Shown: positions 1-5,165 of the stretch, one piece after another
Numbering within the stretch: position 1 is the first letter of the stretch
Layout: each line of letters begins with the position of its first letter
NCBI GenBank assembly: GCA_015490695.1
Contig: WFXK01000151.1
Location: 1-5,948, forward strand
DNA from: Bacteroidota bacterium
GTDB taxonomy: Bacteria; Bacteroidota; Bacteroidia; SpSt-205; S141-50
Length of the DNA: 5,948 bases
Direction: 5' to 3'
The notes under the pieces: generated by a model
Told to the model about the DNA's origin: nothing
Database searches by the model: none
What the model saw: only the letters and a program-made list of their open reading frames with translations
Translations under genes and position numbers: made by a program

Positions 1-11
1 GGCATACAAAA

Positions 12-39
12 TTAAAAAATAGGGGGCAAAATGCCCCCT
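12..39 (-). terminator. Intrinsic (Rho-independent) terminator of the outer-membrane protein gene
   Basis: A perfect 8-bp inverted repeat, AGGGGGCA (21-28) and TGCCCCCT (32-39), encloses a 3-nt loop. Read on the minus strand, the GC-rich hairpin is followed at once by ATTTTTTAAT, the classical U-tract. It begins 5 nt beyond the stop codon of the minus-strand barrel protein gene, so it very probably ends that transcript. On the plus strand the tail is G followed by mixed sequence, so it should work mainly in the minus direction. It is the only canonical terminator in the window. Confidence 0.88.
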
Positions 40-44
40 GCATA

Positions 45-785
45 TTAAAAGTAAACATTAAGCGATAAAGAAGCAATGGGTTGGAGGTTGATGGCGAAGC
101 TACTGTTTTCTAAAGAAACCTCATCAGTATCCAAAGTACCACTTAATTTCATAGTGCGGTAGCGGAACAATAGCTGCGTCTCACCTCCAATAGCGACATG
201 CTCTCCTATGAAGTATTGAAGTTCTAAACTGGGAGCGGCGCCCAATTGCATAGTGTTAGTAGAAAATGTAGCGGGTGTGCCTGCAATTTCCGTTATATCT
301 ACGTTCATTTTAGAATAGGAGATGAACAAATAGCCACCGTAAAGTAGGGCAAACCGTCCTAAGTTCATAGGGATTTGATAACCTGCTTGGACGGTAAAGC
401 CTGTGGTATTGTAGCGTACAGGACCTACGATGGTTTCGTCAGGATTGCCTAAAGTGTCTGTAGTTATCGTTTTTAACCGCCATTCTCCTGATTGGATTTG
501 CGTTCCGACAAAGCCTCTAACGAGTCCATTACCTGCGGGCACGCGCACACCAACTCCCATCGTAGGTCGGGCAAATAACCCAGGACCTTCTAAAATCAAA
601 TTCAATAAGATTTGATACTGGGGCGGTAAAAGCGTAGGGGCATTTCGGGAAAGTAGCGCTAAAGGCGAACTGACGCCTACATACACACCAAACCGAGGCA
701 AATCTGCTGAAGGGCTGTTCTGCGCCCACGAAATTCCTAATACCAACGTACAAAGTACTGCTATCCTCTTCATAGCACTAACCAT
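45..785 (-). CDS. Outer-membrane beta-barrel protein, function unknown
   Basis: The protein is 246 residues. Its N-terminus is a Sec signal peptide: a basic start (MKR at residues 5-7), a hydrophobic core (IAVLCTLVLGI) and a likely signal peptidase I cut after SWA, before QNS. No lipobox Cys is placed correctly, so it is not a lipoprotein. The mature part shows alternating hydrophobic and polar strands with aromatic girdle residues, for example GFTVQAGYQI, FALLYGGYLFISYSK and HVAIGGETQLLFRYR. It ends in SLSLNVYF, a C-terminal Phe strand of the kind recognised by the BAM machinery. I infer an outer-membrane barrel of perhaps 8-10 strands, but I do not recognise a family. The start is ambiguous. 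ATG at 785 has an A-rich leader that suits Bacteroidota initiation; ATG at 773 gives a more compact signal peptide and lacks that leader. The gene is divergent from proline dehydrogenase and probably transcribed alone, since a terminator follows directly. Confidence 0.78.
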   Translation of the reverse strand: MVSAMKRIAVLCTLVLGISWAQNSPSADLPRFGVYVGVSSPLALLSRNAPTLLPPQYQILLNLILEGPGLFARPTMGVGVRVPAGNGLVRGFVGTQIQSGEWRLKTITTDTLGNPDETIVGPVRYNTTGFTVQAGYQIPMNLGRFALLYGGYLFISYSKMNVDITEIAGTPATFSTNTMQLGAAPSLELQYFIGEHVAIGGETQLLFRYRTMKLSGTLDTDEVSLENSSFAINLQPIASLSLNVYF

Positions 786-807
786 TTAGTTCTACTATTC
801 TTTTAGG

Positions 808-838
808 CAAACTTTGTGCCAAAGAAGCGATTTGCAAA
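808..838 (-). promoter_or_regulatory. Candidate Bacteroidota-type promoter for the outer-membrane protein gene
   Basis: On the minus strand, TTTG (838-835) is followed after exactly 19 nt by AAAGTTTG (815-808). This matches the Bacteroidota primary-sigma consensus TTTG-N19/21-TAnnTTTG except for one base of the TA pair. The predicted transcription start is near 803, giving a leader of about 18 nt to the ATG at 785 or 30 nt to the ATG at 773. TTTG is common in AT-rich DNA, so the support comes from spacing, position and the mirror-image promoter on the other strand. Short dyads overlap the region: CAAA-C-TTTG (808-816) and CTTTG-TGC-CAAAG (812-824). Confidence 0.5.
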
Positions 839-861
839 TGCGAAAGAATACATTAGTTTTG
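831..861 (+). promoter_or_regulatory. Candidate Bacteroidota-type promoter for the proline dehydrogenase operon
   Basis: TTTG (831-834), then 19 nt, then TAGTTTTG (854-861) matches TTTG-N19-TAnnTTTG at every constrained position. The expected transcription start is about 865-868, so the mRNA would begin at or just before the ATG at 868 and be leaderless or nearly so. If this promoter is real, the upstream candidate starts TTG 814 and ATG 838 are excluded, because they lie upstream of the transcript start. The -33 element abuts that of the divergent promoter, forming the palindrome TTTGCAAA. Confidence 0.5.
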
Positions 862-867
862 AGCGGG

Positions 868-2034
868 ATGCGGGTAGATTTTCGTAATGGAGCAGTAGCC
901 TTCGCTTATCGCAGCACACAGCAATTACGTTATGCCTATCGTCTGTTTCAATGGTTACGATGGAAGCCAGTAGCGTATTTAGCCCCTTGGCTCGCAAACA
1001 TCGCCTTGCGTTTAGGACTACGTCCCCTTATTAAACGCTATTTGTTTGACCTCTTCTGTGGTGGCGAAACCTTAGAAGAAGCATTAAAAACAGCACAAAA
1101 CCTCTATCGCTATGGCGTACAAGTCTTAATTGACTACGCAACAGAAGCCCAACCCGACGAACAAGGAAGAGAAAAAGCAAAAAAGGTTTTTGAACAAATC
1201 CTACAATTAGCCCACAATAAACCCTGGGTCAATGCCGTAGCATTAAAACCCAGTGCACTTGGAAATATTGATGTATTAGAAAAAGTGCAAAACCACCAAC
1301 GTTTAACCCAACAAGAACAAAAACAATATGACGCTTTTTTAGAACGAATGGACTTCTTAGCCGCTAAAGCCCAACAACTAAAACAACCGCTGTACATTGA
1401 TGCAGAAGAAAGCTGGTTTCAAGCCACTGTGGATGAAGTCTGCGAAACGCTTATGCAACGCTATAATCAACAAGCGGCGTATGTGTATACAACGATTCAA
1501 TGCTATAAGAAAAATAGTTTTTCATACTTAAAAACTCTATATCAGCGTGCTGAGCAAAAAGGATTTTATTTAGGAATTAAATTAGTTCGGGGAGCCTATT
1601 TAGAAAAGGAGCGGAAACGCGCTCGCAAAAGCGGTTATCCCTCTCCTGTGTTTGCTACTAAGAAAGAGACGGACGAGACCTACAATAATGCCTTAGCATT
1701 TTGCTTAGAGCGTTTAGAAAACATCGGTTTATGTATTGCTACGCATAACGAAGAGAGTTGTCGCAAGGCAGTACAATGGATGGAAGCTTATCAAATTGCG
1801 CCTGATGACCAACGGGTTACGTTTTCTCAATTATACGGCATGGGCGACCATCTTTCTTTTAACTTAGCCAAAGCAGGCTATAACGTCTTGAAGTACTTAC
1901 CTTATGGACCTATTCACGAAACTTTTCCTTATTTAGCACGGCGCATTAAAGAAAACAGCAGTATTGTAAAACAATCGCATTTGGAATATTTTTTGATTGC
2001 ACAGGAGTTAAAGCGGCGGCGCAGTGAAAAGTAG
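868..2034 (+). CDS. Proline dehydrogenase (monofunctional, FAD-dependent)
   Basis: The enzyme oxidises L-proline to 1-pyrroline-5-carboxylate, the first step of proline catabolism, using FAD and passing electrons to the quinone pool at the inner membrane. The 388-residue length from this start fits the stand-alone PRODH family; no P5C dehydrogenase domain is fused. The (beta/alpha)8 barrel motifs appear in order: FCGGET (63-68), LIDYATE (87-93), ALKPSALG (125-132), YIDAEESW (176-183), IKLVRGAYLEKER (237-249), ATHNEES (291-297), QLYGMGD (321-327), and YLPYGPIHETFPYLARRIKEN (343-363). The last holds the Arg-Arg pair (358-359) that binds the proline carboxylate in characterised PRODHs. ATG 868 is chosen because MRVDFRNGAVAFAYRS lines up with the usual Bacteroidota N-terminus as I remember it and because a candidate promoter ends just before it. 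ATG 838 (10 extra residues) is the main alternative. The stop overlaps the next gene by 11 nt, suggesting an operon and translational coupling. Confidence 0.96.
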   Translation: MRVDFRNGAVAFAYRSTQQLRYAYRLFQWLRWKPVAYLAPWLANIALRLGLRPLIKRYLFDLFCGGETLEEALKTAQNLYRYGVQVLIDYATEAQPDEQGREKAKKVFEQILQLAHNKPWVNAVALKPSALGNIDVLEKVQNHQRLTQQEQKQYDAFLERMDFLAAKAQQLKQPLYIDAEESWFQATVDEVCETLMQRYNQQAAYVYTTIQCYKKNSFSYLKTLYQRAEQKGFYLGIKLVRGAYLEKERKRARKSGYPSPVFATKKETDETYNNALAFCLERLENIGLCIATHNEESCRKAVQWMEAYQIAPDDQRVTFSQLYGMGDHLSFNLAKAGYNVLKYLPYGPIHETFPYLARRIKENSSIVKQSHLEYFLIAQELKRRRSEK

Positions 2035-3253
2035 TCGCTTCATCGCACGACGTTACCTCTTCTCTAAAGGACTTCCCAACATCATCCATTGGTTCACTCT
2101 GTTGTCTATCATCAGTCTATGCATTGGTACTGCCGTATTTATCATCGTGCTTTCTGTGTTTAATGGCTTTTCTCAATTGCTCCAAGACGTGTTTAAGAAA
2201 GTAGACCCCGATTTAAAAATCGTTGCAAAACAAGGTCGTTGGATTCAAAACCCCAAGAAGTTGGTTCAAAAACTTCGTACTTACTCAGAAGTAAAAGGAG
2301 TGTCTGTGGTAATAGAAGGAAAGGGGGTATTACAACAAGGGAAACGACAATATTTAGTGCAAGTAGTGGGAGTAGATAGCACTTATTTAGCGTTTTTACG
2401 TTCCCGAATGCCGCTTTTAGAAGGAAAATGGCAGTTAGAAACGCAAGTTTCCAAAGCAACGGCTGTCTCAGGAATCGGCGTCGCTTATTACCTTAATTTA
2501 TATTTAAACGACTTTTTTAACCCTTCTTATCTGCTGAGCATAGACCCCAAGGCTGACCCACTGAAGAACCCAGAAATGGCTTTAAGACAACTTCCTATTG
2601 TGATTACCGGCATTTTTCAAGTGCAAAAGCAGTACGACGATACTTATATATGGGTTGCTTTGCCTGTAGCGCAGTATTTGTTTAATACTTACGATAAAGC
2701 TTCTTACATAGCAGTGTGGTGTGAAGATTGTACAACGTTGAAGAAAAAACTCCAACAGCAATGGGATACTACTTTAAGAATCTTAGACCGCAATGAACAA
2801 CACGAAACACTATTTAAAGTTTTACAAACGGAAAAGTGGATTAGCTATTTCATTATTTTGTTAATGGTTGTATTGATTTCCTTGAATCTATGGGGGAATT
2901 TAAACATGATTGTTATTGCCAAGTATAGAGACTTAGGGATTTTACAAGCAATGGGAGCGACTTATCAGCATTTAAGGCGGGTTATTCTTTATTTGGCTTT
3001 TTATATTGGGGTACTTGCCGTTGTTCCGGGAACGATTTTGGGTATTTTATTGGTTTTTGCGCAAAAACATTGGAAGCTTTTAAAGTTTAGTAATGCACAA
3101 TATTTTATTGTAGATGCGTTTCCTGTTGCTTTAGAATGGCACGATGTTTTAATTGTGCTTTTGACCTTAGGGATGGTTGTGTGGAGTGCTACCTTTTATC
3201 CTTCTTATTTGTTAAAGGGACGTTCAGTAAGAGATTTACTGCATAGTAAATAG
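2024..3253 (+). CDS. LolC/LolE-type FtsX-domain ABC transporter permease
   Basis: This 409-residue protein has the layout of the inner-membrane permease of the lipoprotein-releasing (Lol) or MacB/FtsX superfamily. There is one TM helix near the N-terminus (about 22-48, ending SVFNGF), a large periplasmic core domain (about 50-270) containing DPDLKI (61-66), and three C-terminal helices (about 273-298, 319-346, 374-396) forming the FtsX domain. The coupling-type segment MIVIAKYRDLGILQAMGAT (295-313) follows TM2, as in LolC/E, where it faces the ATPase. No ATPase gene is in the window, so LolD must be encoded elsewhere. Translation starts at GTG 2024, inside the end of the proline dehydrogenase gene; the N-terminus (RFIARRYLFSK) matches the family, so the 11-nt overlap seems genuine. 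A CEDC pair (233-236) sits in the periplasmic domain. LolC/E is the best guess; another FtsX-type export permease is possible. Confidence 0.9.
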   Translation: MKSSRFIARRYLFSKGLPNIIHWFTLLSIISLCIGTAVFIIVLSVFNGFSQLLQDVFKKVDPDLKIVAKQGRWIQNPKKLVQKLRTYSEVKGVSVVIEGKGVLQQGKRQYLVQVVGVDSTYLAFLRSRMPLLEGKWQLETQVSKATAVSGIGVAYYLNLYLNDFFNPSYLLSIDPKADPLKNPEMALRQLPIVITGIFQVQKQYDDTYIWVALPVAQYLFNTYDKASYIAVWCEDCTTLKKKLQQQWDTTLRILDRNEQHETLFKVLQTEKWISYFIILLMVVLISLNLWGNLNMIVIAKYRDLGILQAMGATYQHLRRVILYLAFYIGVLAVVPGTILGILLVFAQKHWKLLKFSNAQYFIVDAFPVALEWHDVLIVLLTLGMVVWSATFYPSYLLKGRSVRDLLHSK

Positions 3254-3256
3254 GTT

Positions 3257-3739
3257 TTAAGGTTCTGGAATGTGAATTCCTCTGTCTATGGGGGTTTCTA
3301 AGACCATATAGGTGGTTGTTTGTTGAATTCCTTCTAAGTTGCTTAGTTTTTTCATAAGGATTTCTTGCAAGGTAGCGATGTCTTTACAGACGACGTGTAG
3401 GATGAAGTCGGTATCGCCTGTGACGCTGTATAGGGTAGTAACTTGGGGGATTTTTTCAATTTCTTTGATGGCACGTTCTACGTTAGCGCCTCTGCTAACA
3501 CGGACTAATACAATAGCTTCTACTTCCAAACCGATTTTATGGCGGTCTACTAACAATCTTGCGCCTTTAATAACGCCCTGCGGTTCTAATTTATTTCTTA
3601 AGCGGGAGTATACCGTACCTGTTGCGACCCCCAAAGCATCAGCGATTTCTTTTAATTTTGCTTTAGCGTTGTTCATTAAAAAATTTAATAAGCGGGCGTC
3701 TGTTCTGTCTAACTTCAATTGACGTCTACGGCGTGGCAT
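3257..3739 (-). CDS. Lrp/AsnC family transcriptional regulator
   Basis: The protein is 160 residues, full length for the family. The N-terminal winged helix-turn-helix covers about residues 11-60 (LDRTDARLLNFL, then LKEIADALGVATGTVYSRLRNKLEPQGVIKGA). The C-terminal RAM (amino-acid-binding, oligomerising) domain covers about 73-150 and includes the ligand-loop signature VTGDTDFILHV (106-116). Lrp-type proteins form octamers or similar rings and activate or repress genes in response to amino acids. The N-terminal tail is very basic (PRRRR at 2-6), which may add DNA contacts. The gene stop lies 3 nt from the stop of the convergent permease gene. A candidate promoter and a perfect dyad lie in the 52-bp gap upstream, which suggests its own transcription and possibly autoregulation; read-through from the kinase gene is also possible. 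Nearby proline dehydrogenase is a reasonable but unproven target, since PutR-type Lrp proteins control proline catabolism in other bacteria. Confidence 0.95.
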   Translation of the reverse strand: MPRRRRQLKLDRTDARLLNFLMNNAKAKLKEIADALGVATGTVYSRLRNKLEPQGVIKGARLLVDRHKIGLEVEAIVLVRVSRGANVERAIKEIEKIPQVTTLYSVTGDTDFILHVVCKDIATLQEILMKKLSNLEGIQQTTTYMVLETPIDRGIHIPEP

Positions 3740-3742
3740 GAT

Positions 3743-3756
3743 GCTAAAAATTTAGC
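3743..3756. promoter_or_regulatory. Perfect dyad in the leader of the Lrp-type regulator gene, candidate operator
   Basis: GCTAAA (3743-3748), a 2-bp AA centre, and TTTAGC (3751-3756) form a perfect 14-bp inverted repeat. It lies between the predicted transcription start (about 3756) and the start codon at 3739. Its AT-rich centre and half-site size resemble binding sites of Lrp/AsnC proteins, many of which repress their own genes. It could equally be a weak RNA hairpin in the leader or chance in AT-rich DNA. Confidence 0.4.
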
Positions 3757-3759
3757 CTG

Positions 3760-3791
3760 CAAAGTAATGCTTTTTTTACTATACAAACAAA
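3760..3791 (-). promoter_or_regulatory. Candidate Bacteroidota-type promoter for the Lrp-type regulator gene
   Basis: On the minus strand, TTTG (3791-3788) is followed after 20 nt by TTACTTTG (3767-3760), matching TTTG-N20-TAnnTTTG at all but one constrained position. The transcription start would be near 3756, about 17 nt before the start codon. The -33 element begins directly after the stop codon of the kinase gene, so the promoter fills the whole 52-bp gap. It would let the regulator be expressed independently of the kinase. Confidence 0.45.
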
Positions 3792-5063
3792 TTAAGTCGC
3801 TAAAGATTGCTTTATGGGTAAATACACCGAAAAAACCGTTCTACCTGGTTCACTTTCCACTTCTATGCGTCCACGATGTTTTTCTACGATTTTTTTCACA
3901 ATATCTAATCCTAAACCTGTGCCCTGCCCCTGAGGCTTCGTCGTGAAAAAGGGCTCAAAAATCCTATCTTTAATCTCAGGAGGAATTCCAGGACCACTAT
4001 CCTGTACCTTCACTACCACTGTATTGTCATCCACTTTTTGAATGTAAATATCCAAAGTGCCTTGTCCTTCCATTGCCTGCGCCGCATTATGAATTAAATT
4101 AGTCCATATTTGTGAAATCTCATCGGGATACCCCTCTATCTCAGGTACATCATCATCATAATGTTTGTTAACTTCAATACCATATTTCAAAACATTGTGG
4201 TATAGTGTCAAGACCATTTCCATATTCTTCTTTAAGTCTACCGAAGTCATTTTATCTTCCGATTTTTGATGCAAGTAGTTTCTTACGGCTTGAACCATCT
4301 TCATAATTTTTTGAGTGGCGATACCAATATTATTAAGATTGGTTTGTACTTTGGCTATTTGTTCTATGATTTGAAGCAGCTGTGATGCTTTTTCGTGTTG
4401 TAATAAGGGTAAGTATTGGGAAAGTTGGTCTACAGAAAGACGGATTTTCATTAAAGTAGATGCTATAGAAGCGGCATTTTCTACTTTAGCTTCTTCTAAA
4501 GCGGAGCGTAAAGCCCGTTTTAACTTTCGTTCTTCTCTACTACTTAATGGTTTAATCTCACGAGGTTCTAAAACAAGATTTAACAGCTCTAAAAACCTTT
4601 GTAAAGTTTCTTCATCCAATTCAGTACCTAAGGAAGGCAACTGTCTTAATAAGGCTGGGAGTTGTTCTTGTAAACTGGAAGTGGCTGCATTGATTGCTCC
4701 TGATGGTGTGTTGATTTCATGCGTAATGCCTCCAATGAGCTTCCCTAAGGTTACTAACGTTTGTAAACGTTGTAGCTGCTCTTGATAGTGTTTTACGATA
4801 CCATCTTCAGAAGTGCTTACACTTAACTGCTTTTTTAGTTGTTCATTTTCTTGGCGAAGTTGCTCATTTTCTTTTAGTAATGCTTCTAGTTTGTTTAAGG
4901 TTTTAGTTTCTAGCTCTTCTACTTTTTCTTGCAATTCTTTTGCTCGTGCTTCTAAAATTCTGTACCTTTCATTGGCTTTTTCTAATTTTTTACGAAATTT
5001 CTCTAAGGCTTCAAGAGCGTCTTCGTCTTTACTTAACCATTGTTCTGCCCATAGAAAAGGCAT
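3792..5063 (-). CDS. Soluble coiled-coil sensor histidine kinase with extended H-to-N-box region
   Basis: This 423-residue protein has no membrane segment and no recognisable PAS, GAF or receiver domain, so it should be cytoplasmic. Residues about 13-105 are strongly heptad-like and charged (for example LLKENEQLRQENEQLKKQL, 62-80), a long coiled coil that probably dimerises it and receives a signal. The H-box is GGITHEINTPSGAI (111-124) with phosphoacceptor His115. The ATPase domain has N-box NLIHNAAQA (322-330), G1 DSGPGIP (355-361), F-box IFEPFFTTK (368-376) and G2 GTGLGL (381-386), all intact, so an active kinase is expected. About 207 residues separate His115 from the N-box, roughly 100 more than usual; the extra part (about 133-240) includes LSSREERKLKRAL. 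I remember similar segments in other bacterial kinases. No response regulator is in the window. An in-frame stop at 5091-5093 limits the N-terminus, supporting ATG 5063. Confidence 0.95.
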   Translation of the reverse strand: MPFLWAEQWLSKDEDALEALEKFRKKLEKANERYRILEARAKELQEKVEELETKTLNKLEALLKENEQLRQENEQLKKQLSVSTSEDGIVKHYQEQLQRLQTLVTLGKLIGGITHEINTPSGAINAATSSLQEQLPALLRQLPSLGTELDEETLQRFLELLNLVLEPREIKPLSSREERKLKRALRSALEEAKVENAASIASTLMKIRLSVDQLSQYLPLLQHEKASQLLQIIEQIAKVQTNLNNIGIATQKIMKMVQAVRNYLHQKSEDKMTSVDLKKNMEMVLTLYHNVLKYGIEVNKHYDDDVPEIEGYPDEISQIWTNLIHNAAQAMEGQGTLDIYIQKVDDNTVVVKVQDSGPGIPPEIKDRIFEPFFTTKPQGQGTGLGLDIVKKIVEKHRGRIEVESEPGRTVFSVYLPIKQSLAT

Positions 5064-5085
5064 AGTAACTAAGGTTTTGTCAAAG

Positions 5086-5117
5086 CAAAATTAGTAATAG
5101 TAAAGTAGTTTGCCAAA
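5086..5117 (-). promoter_or_regulatory. Candidate Bacteroidota-type promoter for the histidine kinase gene
   Basis: On the minus strand, TTTG (5117-5114) is followed after 20 nt by TAATTTTG (5093-5086), which matches TTTG-N20-TAnnTTTG at every constrained position. The predicted transcription start is near 5082, giving a leader of about 19 nt before ATG 5063. A short dyad TTTG-T-CAAA (5076-5084) overlaps the start region. The -33 box sits one base away from that of the divergent glycosyltransferase promoter. Confidence 0.55.
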
Positions 5118-5140
5118 CATTGAAATTTCCTTTAACATTG
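5109..5140 (+). promoter_or_regulatory. Candidate Bacteroidota-type promoter for the glycosyltransferase gene
   Basis: TTTG (5109-5112), 20 nt, then TAACATTG (5133-5140) matches TTTG-N20-TAnnTTTG with one mismatch (A for the first T of TTTG). The transcription start would be about 5144, leaving a leader of about 21 nt that is A-rich just before the ATG (AAACTCAAAGA). It overlaps the kinase promoter, so the two polymerases would compete for the same segment. Confidence 0.42.
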
Positions 5141-5165
5141 CGGGCACAAAAAGCAAACTCAAAGA

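Noticed and set aside
430..753. Open frames of 61-74 codons inside the barrel protein gene, one on each strand.
   Set aside because: They overlap a gene with a clear signal peptide and C-terminal Phe; their products are low in structure and show no motif.
814..867. N-terminal extension of proline dehydrogenase from TTG 814 or ATG 838.
   Set aside because: The added residues do not look like the family N-terminus, TTG is a poor start, and the stretch is better explained as divergent promoter DNA. ATG 838 remains possible.
1285..1385. Gln-rich segment in proline dehydrogenase as a low-complexity insertion.
   Set aside because: A variable charged helical region at this place is normal in Bacteroidota proline dehydrogenases, and the total length is typical.
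1134..1397. An 87-codon Cys/Trp-rich minus-strand frame inside proline dehydrogenase.
   Set aside because: It is the mirror of a Gln/Lys/Ala-rich coding stretch with well conserved PRODH motifs on the other strand.
3225..3241. Inverted repeat CAGTAA-N5-TTACTG near the end of the permease gene, as a terminator.
   Set aside because: The stem is only 6 bp with two G-C pairs, lies inside the coding region and has no adjacent U-tract.
3339..3722. A 127-codon plus-strand frame antisense to the Lrp-type regulator.
   Set aside because: No recognisable features; the opposite strand encodes a full, well-conserved Lrp/AsnC protein.
3771..3777. Run of seven T on the plus strand, as a terminator tail.
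   Set aside because: No stable hairpin precedes it and no plus-strand gene ends there; it falls in the spacer of the regulator promoter.
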